From UBA6197 sp047638075 (lineage in GTDB: Bacteria > Pseudomonadota > Alphaproteobacteria > Rhodobacterales > Rhodobacteraceae), in contig NZ_JBLJBV010000020.1 in the NCBI RefSeq assembly GCF_047638075.1, positions 1-14,008 on the forward strand: 14,008 nucleotides of DNA, read 5' to 3'. How positions within the stretch are numbered: position 1 is the first letter of the stretch; each line of letters opens with the position of its first letter. The translations under genes were made by a program, and so were the position numbers. Below the pieces are notes generated by a model. The model saw nothing but the letters and a program-made list of their open reading frames with translations, made no database searches and had not been told where the DNA came from. Below, in pieces: positions 7,208 to 13,995 of this stretch.

Positions 7208-8155
7208 ATGTTGAACAGACGCACCCTTTTGGGAACCCTGAGTGCCGCAGCCCTGCTCTTTGGCGCAAGCGTCGCCCAGGCACAGGATAAAATGTATATC
7301 CCGCTGATCTCAAAAGGGTTTCAGCACCAGTTTTGGCAGGCCGTGAAGGCAGGCGCAGACAAGGCCGCAGTGGAATTCAATGTCGACGTGACATTTGAAG
7401 GGCCCGATAGCGAGGCGCAGGTTGATCGTCAGATCGACATGCTGGCCGCAGCCCTTGCCAAAAATCCCGCCGCGATCGGTTTTGCCGCACTTGACAGCCA
7501 GGCTGCCATCCCGTTGCTGCGCAAAGCGCAGGAAGCGGGCATTCCCATCGTGGCTTTCGACAGTGGTGTAGACAGCGATATCCCGGTGACTACCGCTGCC
7601 ACGGATAACGTAGCAGCCGCAGCCCTTGCTGCCGACAAGATGGCAGAGTTTATCGGTGGCGCTGGCAAAGTTGCCGTAATCGCGCATGACCAGACCAGCA
7701 GCACCGGCGTTGATCGTCGCGATGGTTTCCTGAACCGGATGGCCGAAGCCTATCCGAATATCGAAGTTGTCTCGGTTCAGTATGGTGCGGGCGACCAGCT
7801 GCAATCGACCGAGATTGCCAAGTCGATCCTGACCGCCAACCCAGACCTGAAGGGGATGTTTGGCACCAACGAGGGCTCTGCCATTGGTGTGGTCAATGGT
7901 GTGAAAGAAAGCGGCGCAACCGGGATCGTCATCATCGGTTACGACAGTGGCAAGGCACAGACCGACGCCATTCGTTCAGGGCTGATGGCGGGCGCGATCA
8001 CCCAAAACCCGGTGGGCATTGGGTACGAGACGGTGAAAGCTGCCGTCATGGCTGCGAAGGGAGAAGCGGTGCCTGCGAAAATCGACACCGGCTTTTACTA
8101 CTATGATGCGACCAACATCGATTCCCCGGAAATCGCAGCGGTCCTTTACGACTAA
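7208..8155 (+). CDS. Periplasmic sugar-binding protein of the ABC transporter
   Basis: This 315-aa protein is a type I periplasmic binding protein (RbsB-like, Peripla_BP_4) that would capture L-fucose and deliver it to the permease. The signal peptide runs MLNRRTLLGTL...SVAQA with predicted cleavage after Ala25, and it has an Arg-Arg pair resembling a Tat motif. Mature features include IPLISKGFQHQFWQAVKAGA, a sugar-contacting strand GFAALDSQAAIPLL, IVAFDSGVDSD, TGVDRRDGF, GMFGTNEGSAIGV and IIGYDSG. The ATG at 7208 is chosen because GGAGG (7196-7200) lies seven bases upstream and it gives a clean signal peptide. The upstream alternative at 7169 would bury it behind 13 extra residues. Unusually, the binding protein is encoded after the ATPase and permease and is followed by a strong hairpin, which may raise its mRNA level relative to downstream genes. 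Confidence 0.9.
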   Translation: MLNRRTLLGTLSAAALLFGASVAQAQDKMYIPLISKGFQHQFWQAVKAGADKAAVEFNVDVTFEGPDSEAQVDRQIDMLAAALAKNPAAIGFAALDSQAAIPLLRKAQEAGIPIVAFDSGVDSDIPVTTAATDNVAAAALAADKMAEFIGGAGKVAVIAHDQTSSTGVDRRDGFLNRMAEAYPNIEVVSVQYGAGDQLQSTEIAKSILTANPDLKGMFGTNEGSAIGVVNGVKESGATGIVIIGYDSGKAQTDAIRSGLMAGAITQNPVGIGYETVKAAVMAAKGEAVPAKIDTGFYYYDATNIDSPEIAAVLYD

Positions 8156-8167
8156 GCCTGAAAACAC

Positions 8168-8192
8168 GGGTCTGGCCCCCTGGGCCAGACCC
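8168..8192 (+). terminator. Perfect 11-bp stem hairpin after the binding-protein gene
   Basis: GGGTCTGGCCC (8168-8178) is followed by a 3-base loop and its exact complement GGGCCAGACCC (8182-8192). The hairpin begins 12 bases after the binding-protein stop and ends 18 bases before the next ribosome site. No T-run follows on the plus strand (CCAACC), so complete intrinsic termination is unlikely. Partial termination, or protection of the 3' end of the binding-protein message, fits better. Such hairpins often explain why binding proteins outnumber the other transporter subunits. Confidence 0.6.
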
Positions 8193-8221
8193 CCAACCGT
8201 CACACGATGCAGGAGGCACCG

Positions 8222-9082
8222 ATGAAATTTTTGCGCTATGGCCCGGTAGGGCAGGAAAAGCCCGGATTGTTGGACAATGATGGCAATGTTCGCGATCTTA
8301 GCGCGCATATGCCGGATTTGGCGGGTGCGGCCCTTGCACCTGAGAAACTGGCGCAGATTGCCGCGCTGGACGTCAGCAAACTGCCGCTTGTGAAAGGTGT
8401 GCCACAAAAAGATCTGCGTCTTGGCGCTTGCGTGGCCGGGGTCGGAAAATTCATCTGCATCGGTTTGAACTACGCCGATCATGCGGCTGAAACTGGCGCG
8501 ACCATCCCGCCGGAGCCGGTAATTTTCAACAAATGGACTTCGGCAATCGTCGGCCCCGATGACAACGTCCAAATCCCCCGCAATTCGGTGAAAACCGATT
8601 GGGAGGTGGAGCTGGGCGTGGTGATCGGCAAGGGCGGCGCTTATATCTCTGAGGCCGACGCGATGTCGCATGTCGCCGGGTTTTGTCTTGTCAATGACAT
8701 CTCTGAACGCGAGTTCCAGATTGAGCGTCAGGGCACATGGGACAAGGGCAAGGGCTGCGATACCTTCGGCCCGACCGGCCCTTGGCTGGTAACCCCTGAT
8801 GAGGTGGGCGATTATGACAATCTGAAAATGTGGTGCGATGTCGATGGCAAGCGTTATCAGAACGGCTCGACGTCCACGATGGTCTACAAGGTGCCGTTCC
8901 TGATTGCCTATTGCTCGCGGTTCATGTCACTGCAACCGGGGGATATTATCTCGACCGGTACACCTCCCGGCGTGGGTTTGGGACAAAAACCCCCGGTCTA
9001 TCTGAAAGGCGGCGAAGTCATGCGCCTTGGGATTGAGCGGCTTGGCGAGCAAACGCAGCATGTTCTAGGGGCGCTGAAATGA
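8222..9082 (+). CDS. 2,4-diketo-3-deoxy-L-fuconate hydrolase (fumarylacetoacetate hydrolase family)
   Basis: This 286-aa protein belongs to the fumarylacetoacetate hydrolase (FAH) family and would cleave 2,4-diketo-3-deoxy-L-fuconate to pyruvate and L-lactate in the cytoplasm, using a divalent metal. The FAH core is clear: CIGLNYADHAAETG, then DWEVELGVVIGKG with metal ligands Glu128 and Glu130. Next come LVNDISEREFQ with Asp159, the RQGTWDKGKGCDTFGPTGPWLVT block, and GDIISTGTPPGVGLG near the C-terminus. I chose ATG 8222, five bases after AGGAGG (8211-8216), over the upstream ATG at 8207 that precedes this ribosome site. The final codons overlap the dehydratase start as ATGA. Related FAH enzymes act in the L-rhamnose route; the fuconate dehydratase and FucU nearby favour the fucose substrate. 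Confidence 0.87.
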   Translation: MKFLRYGPVGQEKPGLLDNDGNVRDLSAHMPDLAGAALAPEKLAQIAALDVSKLPLVKGVPQKDLRLGACVAGVGKFICIGLNYADHAAETGATIPPEPVIFNKWTSAIVGPDDNVQIPRNSVKTDWEVELGVVIGKGGAYISEADAMSHVAGFCLVNDISEREFQIERQGTWDKGKGCDTFGPTGPWLVTPDEVGDYDNLKMWCDVDGKRYQNGSTSTMVYKVPFLIAYCSRFMSLQPGDIISTGTPPGVGLGQKPPVYLKGGEVMRLGIERLGEQTQHVLGALK

Positions 9083-10359
9083 GCAAAATCACCAACCTTC
9101 GGACCATCGACGTTCGCTTCCCGACCTCAAAATCGCTGGACGGCTCGGATGCGATGAACCCCGATCCCGATTATTCGGCCGCTTATGTCATATTGGAAAC
9201 CGATGGCGGCCATCAAGGCCACGGGCTGACCTTTACCATCGGGCGCGGGAATGAGATTTGCACGGCGGCAATTGCGGCCCTGCGCCCGCTGATTGTCGGC
9301 CTTGATACCGAATGGATCGCTGCAGATATGGGTCGGTTCTGGCGTCATATCACCTCTGACAGCCAGTTGCGCTGGATCGGGCCGGACAAGGGCGCGATCC
9401 ATCTGGCGACGGGTGCTGTGGTTAATGCGGCTTGGGACTTATGGGCCAAAGAGGCGGGCAAACCGGTCTGGCAATTGGTGGCCGAAATGACGCCAGAAGA
9501 ATTGGTCCGCTGCATTGATTTCCGCTATCTGACCGATTGCATCACGCCGGAATGGGCGCTGGAGTTTCTGACCAAACAGGCCGTCGGCAAGGCGGAGCGC
9601 ATCGCCACGCTCAAGCGCGAAGGCTATCCCTGCTACACAACATCCGCCGGTTGGCTGGGCTATGATGACGCCAAGCTGCGCCGTCTGTGCCGCGAGGCGG
9701 TGGATGCCGGCTTCAACTATATCAAGATGAAAGTTGGCCGTGATCTGGACGATGACATTCGCCGCCTGACCATCGCGCGCGATGAATGCGGCCCCGATGT
9801 CAACCTGATGATCGACGCCAATCAGGTTTGGGAGGTCGATCAGGCCATTGACTGGGTCAAGCAATTGGCCTTTGTGAAGCCATGGTTCATCGAAGAACCG
9901 ACAAGCCCGGATGACATCGAGGGTCACCGCAAAATCCGTGAGGCCGTGGCGCCGGTGCAGGTGGCAACCGGAGAGATGTGCCAAAACCGGATCATCTTCA
10001 AACAGCTTATCATGCGCGGCGCGATTGACATCGTGCAGATCGACAGTTGCCGGATGGGGGGCTTGAATGAGGTGCTGGCCGTCATGCTGATGGCTGCGAA
10101 ATATGACCTCAAGGTCTGTCCTCATGCGGGGGGCGTGGGCCTGTGCGAATATGTGCAGCACATGTCAATGATCGACTATCTGTGCATCGCAGGCACCTGC
10201 GAAGGCCGCGTGATTGAATTTGTGGATCACCTGCATGAGCATTTCATTGACCCCTGCAACATCCAGAACGCCGCCTATATGCCACCGACCCTGCCCGGGT
10301 TTTCCATTGAAATGAAGCCCGCATCCTTAAAGGAATATGAATTCAAGGGGCGCGGGTAG
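9079..10359 (+). CDS. L-fuconate dehydratase (enolase superfamily)
   Basis: This 426-aa protein is a mandelate-racemase-subgroup enolase-superfamily enzyme with the full fuconate-dehydratase layout. It converts L-fuconate to 2-keto-3-deoxy-L-fuconate with Mg2+ in the cytoplasm. The KxK base motif is Lys216/Lys218 (YIKMKVG). Metal ligands are Asp246 (LMIDANQVW), the Glu pair in WFIEEPTSP, and Glu in ATGEMCQNR. The opposite catalytic base is His349 in VCPHAGGVGL, with Asp in VQIDSCRMGG as its partner. As I recall the Xanthomonas FucD numbering (Lys220, Asp248, His351), these residues are shifted by two. Length is close to that of known FucD (about 430-440 aa). It overlaps the FAH gene by four bases with AGGGG seven bases upstream, and abuts the next gene without a gap. 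Confidence 0.93.
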   Translation: MSKITNLRTIDVRFPTSKSLDGSDAMNPDPDYSAAYVILETDGGHQGHGLTFTIGRGNEICTAAIAALRPLIVGLDTEWIAADMGRFWRHITSDSQLRWIGPDKGAIHLATGAVVNAAWDLWAKEAGKPVWQLVAEMTPEELVRCIDFRYLTDCITPEWALEFLTKQAVGKAERIATLKREGYPCYTTSAGWLGYDDAKLRRLCREAVDAGFNYIKMKVGRDLDDDIRRLTIARDECGPDVNLMIDANQVWEVDQAIDWVKQLAFVKPWFIEEPTSPDDIEGHRKIREAVAPVQVATGEMCQNRIIFKQLIMRGAIDIVQIDSCRMGGLNEVLAVMLMAAKYDLKVCPHAGGVGLCEYVQHMSMIDYLCIAGTCEGRVIEFVDHLHEHFIDPCNIQNAAYMPPTLPGFSIEMKPASLKEYEFKGRG

Positions 10360-11145
10360 ATGGATCTGGGGTTAAAGGATAAGGTGGTTCTTGTCACCGG
10401 CGGCGCGTCAGGGATTGGCGCCGCCATCTCTGCTTCACTCGCGGCGGAGGGGGCGGTGCCGGTGGTGCTGACCCGCCGCGCGCCGGAAGCGGGGTTTATG
10501 GCGGAACTGACCGGCAAAAGCCCGCGGGCCATAGCGATTGTGACGGAGCTGACCGATGACGCGCAATGCCGTGCCGCCGTGGATCAGGTCATGGCCGCGT
10601 TTGGTCGAATTGATGGCTTGGTCAATAACGCAGGTGCCAATGACAGCGTTGGGCTGGAGGCCGGGCCAGAGGCGTTTCGCGCCTCGATTGAACGGAACCT
10701 GACGCATTATTACACGATGGCGCATCTCTGCGCGCCGCATCTGCGGGCCAGTAAAGGTGCAATCGTCAACATCTCGTCAAAAACAGCGGTGACGGGACAA
10801 GGCAACACCTCGGCCTATGCCGCAGCCAAGGGCGCGCAACTAGCCTTGACCCGCGAATGGGCGGCGGCGTTTGCCAAGGATGGCGTGCGGGTGAATGCTG
10901 TCATACCGGCAGAAAGCATGACGCCGCTCTACGCGCGCTGGATCCAGACTTTTGACGACCCGGCGGCACAGCTAGCTGAAATCACGCGCCGAATCCCTCT
11001 GGAACACCGGATGACCAGTCCTGCCGAATTGGCCGACCAAACCGTGTTTTTGTTGTCCGAGCGTGCGGCGCACACAACCGGGCAATGGGTTTTTGTCGAT
11101 GGCGGATACACCCACCTGGATCGCGCGCTGGGTGAACGCCAGTAA
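10360..11145 (+). CDS. L-fucose dehydrogenase (SDR family)
   Basis: This 261-aa classical short-chain dehydrogenase would catalyse the first committed step, L-fucose to L-fuconolactone. The cofactor motif is TGGASGIG (residues 13-20), followed by NNAGAND, INISSK-type catalytic Ser139/Ser140, and Tyr153 with Lys157 (SAYAAAK). The VIPAESMTPLY segment after the active site and the QWVFVDGGYTHLDRA tail are typical of the SDR L-fucose dehydrogenases found in these clusters. Arg39-Arg40 after strand beta-2 suggests NADP may be accepted, unlike the other SDR at 2998, which has Asp there. The start follows the dehydratase stop directly (TAGATG) with AAGGGG nine bases upstream. It is the last gene of the operon; no convincing terminator follows. 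Exact sugar range (L-fucose, L-galactose, D-arabinose) cannot be read from sequence. Confidence 0.86.
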   Translation: MDLGLKDKVVLVTGGASGIGAAISASLAAEGAVPVVLTRRAPEAGFMAELTGKSPRAIAIVTELTDDAQCRAAVDQVMAAFGRIDGLVNNAGANDSVGLEAGPEAFRASIERNLTHYYTMAHLCAPHLRASKGAIVNISSKTAVTGQGNTSAYAAAKGAQLALTREWAAAFAKDGVRVNAVIPAESMTPLYARWIQTFDDPAAQLAEITRRIPLEHRMTSPAELADQTVFLLSERAAHTTGQWVFVDGGYTHLDRALGERQ

Positions 11146-11201
11146 TGGGCGCCAAATGTTGCTACTTGCGCTGTGATTGCGAAGCTATTTAGCCTCAGCC
11201 G

Positions 11202-11860
11202 TGAATTGTCACTGAGCGCTGACCCGCCCAGTCAATATGTTTGCAGCGTTATGATGTGGTCAATGCTGTTGTCTCCTTCCGTTTCTTCTTCGCTGTTTTG
11301 GAGCTTGCTTCGAAGCGGTAGCTGTCGTTGCGGTCTCCAAAATTTGGTATAGATGGGTGAGGCGATAGAGTAACGCGGCGTTCATTTTTGCGTCGTCGAA
11401 TACCGAAGCCCATTTGCTGGATCTCAGATTTATGGTGATGATGACGCTGGTGCGTTCATAAAGTTTTCCGAGAAGGTGGAACAGCATGGCACCGCCAAAG
11501 ACGCTGAACGGCAGGTATCCCAATTCGCCCAACACCAAGAGATTAGTTTTCACCAACATCTCTGTTATTTCCCCAGCCTTGTTATGGGCCTTTTCCTGAT
11601 CCAGCGCATTGACCGGTTCGACCGTCAAGAATAAGCGCACGCGTTTGCGGTGATGCCTAATGGCCTGGCTGCCGCTGGCGGTCGCAGTTTGGCTTTTCCC
11701 CGTTTCTGGTCCACCGATCAAAACAACATTCTCGGCCGCAACCATGAACTCGCGACGATGAAGCTGGCGCACGAGGGCTTCGTTGACCGAAGAAACTGGG
11801 TCAAGCCATATCGGGGGCCGTCGATTGGATCAGCACTTTACCCGGTCACTTTTGCAATAC
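11202..11860 (-). mobile_element. Degenerate IS21-family remnant
   Basis: This stretch holds a truncated, frameshifted istB and little else recognisable; istA is absent. On the plus strand the left flank reads TGAATTGTCACTGAG then CGCTGACCC (11202-11224), resembling the TG-start ends with CTGACCC boxes of IS21 elements. On the minus strand the other flank has TTGCAAAAGTGACC near 11840, which resembles internal transposase-binding boxes of the same family. Exact boundaries and target duplications cannot be fixed. The element looks internally deleted and dead. It separates the fucose operon from the helicase gene. Confidence 0.6.
11249..11805 (-). pseudogene. istB: Broken IS21 helper ATPase gene (istB)
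   Basis: The minus-strand frame encodes most of an IstB/DnaC-like AAA+ ATPase, the helper of IS21 transposition. Homology starts at about 11805 with VNEALVRQLHRREF, then Walker A GGPETGKS, where Glu replaces the usual Gly. LLVLGELGYLPFS follows, with Gly in place of the Walker B Asp, then GGAMLFHLLGKLYERTSVIITIN and DAKMNAALLYRLTH. About the first 90 residues of a normal IstB (about 250 aa) are missing, and an in-frame stop lies just upstream. A single-base loss near 11330 shifts the C-terminus. Restoring one G gives the family-like ETGNDSYRFEASSK and a stop at 11249-11251; as read, the shifted frame ends at 11260. Altered Walker residues, truncation and frameshift together indicate a non-functional relic. 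The open frame as it stands is 11260-11772. Confidence 0.85.
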
Positions 11861-11867
11861 CCCTAGT

Positions 11868-11975
11868 TCACGGTTTGCAGTCTTGTGGCAAAATCTTCAG
11901 CTTTCGAATCCTCGCGATAGGGTTATCAATGGCTTGGATGCCGCTCTTGGCCTTTGGAATTCGGATGACTGACGT
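11868..11975 (-). other. Unassigned stretch between IS21 remnant and helicase gene
   Basis: Between the IS21 boxes and the helicase start there is about 110 bases that I cannot assign. On the minus strand it reads as an uninterrupted frame ending in IRKLKILPQDCKP and a TGA at 11870-11868. Its upstream continuation would run antisense into the helicase gene and hits a stop there, with no start codon seen. Two plus-strand frames are also open here. It could be the tail of a lost transposase gene or non-coding flank. Confidence 0.25.
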
Positions 11976-13995
11976 TTGACCTTTGACCCCGCCCTTTTCC
12001 TGTCGCGCTGCGTCTCGCTTGATCTGGAGGTCGATCCCAAGTCAGCGCGGTTGTTTGCTTTTGCGGCGGTGCGGGATGAGCAATTCGTGGTTCACAAAGG
12101 GGCCGCGCTTGAAGCTGCGCTTGACCGGCTGGAGGCATTTTGTGACGGAGCCGCGCATTTGGTGGGCCATAACATCCTGCGCCATGATTTGCCGCATCTG
12201 GTGGCCAATCGGGCGCGGCTGGCGGGGTTGGGGGGCGGCACCAATTGACACGTTGTGGCTGAACCCATTGGCCTTTCCGCGCAATCCTTACCACCACTTG
12301 GTCAAGCATTATCAGGATGGGCGGTTGCAGGTCGGACATGTGAATGACCCCAAACAGGATGCGCGGCTGGCGTTGCAGGTGCTGGCCGATCAGATCACGG
12401 CCTTCACCGGGCTGGGGCAGGGGGCGCCGGATGCCCTGTTGGCCTATCACCATCTGACGACGCGGGACGAAGCGGCGACCGGGTTCGAAGCGCTATTCCA
12501 ATCCTTGCGTGGCGCAGCGCCCGGTGAGGCCGTTGCCCATGCCGCCATCCGTCGTCTGCTTGACGGGTGCGCCTGCAACCATCGGCTGGAGCAGACGCTG
12601 GGCCGATTGACTGATCCGCGCAACGGCTGGCCGATGGCCTATGCGCTGTCGTGGATTTCGGTGGCGGGTGGGGACTCGGTCATGCCGCCCTGGGTGCGGC
12701 TGCAGTTCCCGCAGGCCGGTCGGATCGTGCGGCATCTGCGCGACACCAATTGCGGCGACCCCGACTGCGGTTGGTGCGCCGAAAAGAATAACCCCAACGC
12801 CGCACTCGAGCGCTGGTTCGGCTTTCCGTCCTTCCGCTCTCAGCCGGTAGATGACATGGGCCGCCCCCTGCAGGAGCGCATCATGGCAGAGGCGATGGCG
12901 GGTAAGTCCGTGCTGGGCATCCTGCCCACAGGCACAGGCAAATCGGTCTGCTACCAGATCCCCGCGCTTTCGCGGTTCGACAAGACCGGGGCGCTGACGG
13001 TGGTGATATCGCCGCTGGTCGCGCTGATGGCCGATCAGGTGCAGGGGTTGGCGCGGGCCGGGATATCGGCGGCGGTCACGGTGAACGGCATGCTGTCGCT
13101 GCCCGAACGCCATGACGCGCTGGAGAAGGTCCGGATGGGCGATGCGGCAATGCTGCTGATCTCGCCTGAACAGTTGCGCTCACCGGGGATCCGCACCGTT
13201 CTGCAACAACGCGAGGTCGGGCTGTGGGTGCTGGACGAGGCACATTGCATCTCGAAATGGGGGCACGATTTTCGGCCTGATTACCGCTACGTCAGCAGGT
13301 TCATCAAGGAACTCTCAGGCGACAACCCAGCGCCAGTGTTGTGCCTGACCGCCACCGCCAAGCCGGAGGTGGTGCGCGACATCCGTGACCATTTCCAGAG
13401 CCGCCTAGAGGTGGAGCTGATGCTGCTGGATGGCGGCGCGGTCCGCACGAACCTGTCTTTCGCGGTGCTGCCCACCCAAAAGGCGACCAAGCTGACCGAC
13501 ATCCTGGCAGCAATTGAGGCGAACCTGCCGGCCGAAGGCGCCTCGGGGGCCGTGGTCTATTGTGCGACACGCAGTGCGACGGAAAAGGTGGCGGAGTTCC
13601 TGAAAGGGCAGGGGCTTGCGGCGGATTTCTTCCATGCCGGACTTCCGCCCGACCGCAAGCGCGATGTGCAGGAGGCGTTCCGTACCGGCCAGTTGTGGGT
13701 GATTGCCGCGACCAACGCGTTTGGAATGGGCATCGACAAGCCGGATATCCGACTGGTGGTGCATGGCGATATTCCGGGGTCGCTGGAGAATTACCTGCAA
13801 GAGGCAGGCCGTGCAGGCAGGGATCGCGATCCCGCCAATTGCGTCTTGTTGTTCAGCTCTGAGGATGTGGAACGGCAATTTTCCCTGTCAGCCCGCTCGC
13901 GGCTGGCCCGGCACGAGATTGGCGCGATCTTGAAAGCGCTGCGCCGGATGGAAAAGCGTAACCGTACCATTGATACCGCAGCTTATGCAGCTTGA
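11976..13995 (+). pseudogene. Exonuclease-RecQ-type DNA helicase, frameshifted and truncated
   Basis: The coding sequence starts in one frame at TTG 11976 (MTFDPALFLSRCVSLDLEVD), which encodes a DEDD-exonuclease-like N-terminus (SLDLEV...LVGHNILRHDLPHL). That frame stops at 12248. From a G6 run at 12230-12235 the homologous protein continues in the +1 frame (APIDTLWLNPLAFPRNPYHHLVKHY) to 13995. The second part has a Cys-rich patch (CGDPDCGWC) and a full SF2 helicase core: Walker A ILPTGTGKS (about 12918-12944), DEAH (13234-13245), LTATAK, FHAGL, and ATNAFGMGIDKPD...QEAGRAGRDRD. Removing one G joins the two parts. RecQ-exonuclease fusions of this kind in Rhodobacteraceae are, as I recall, about 1,600-1,700 aa. 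Here the frame ends after about 670 residues, just past the helicase core, with an unfamiliar tail. Either a pseudogene or a homopolymer sequencing error plus a real truncation. Confidence 0.8.

Noticed and set aside
8207..8221. Upstream ATG for the FAH hydrolase
   Set aside because: It precedes the AGGAGG ribosome site, which would then fall inside the coding region. ATG 8222 sits five bases after that site and starts the protein as the family does.
2998..9082. Assignment of the SDR and FAH genes to the L-rhamnose diketo pathway
   Set aside because: The same families serve rhamnose degradation, but FucU, a FucD-type dehydratase and a BDH2-like SDR fit L-fucose better, and no rhamnose-specific dehydratase or mutarotase is present.
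11650..11979. Plus-strand 109-codon open frame over the istB relic
   Set aside because: Its first half is antisense to recognisable IstB coding sequence, and nothing in it resembles a known protein.
12493..13878. Long minus-strand open frames opposite the helicase
   Set aside because: They are Arg/His/Pro-rich mirror frames of a G+C-rich coding region whose plus strand carries clear helicase motifs.
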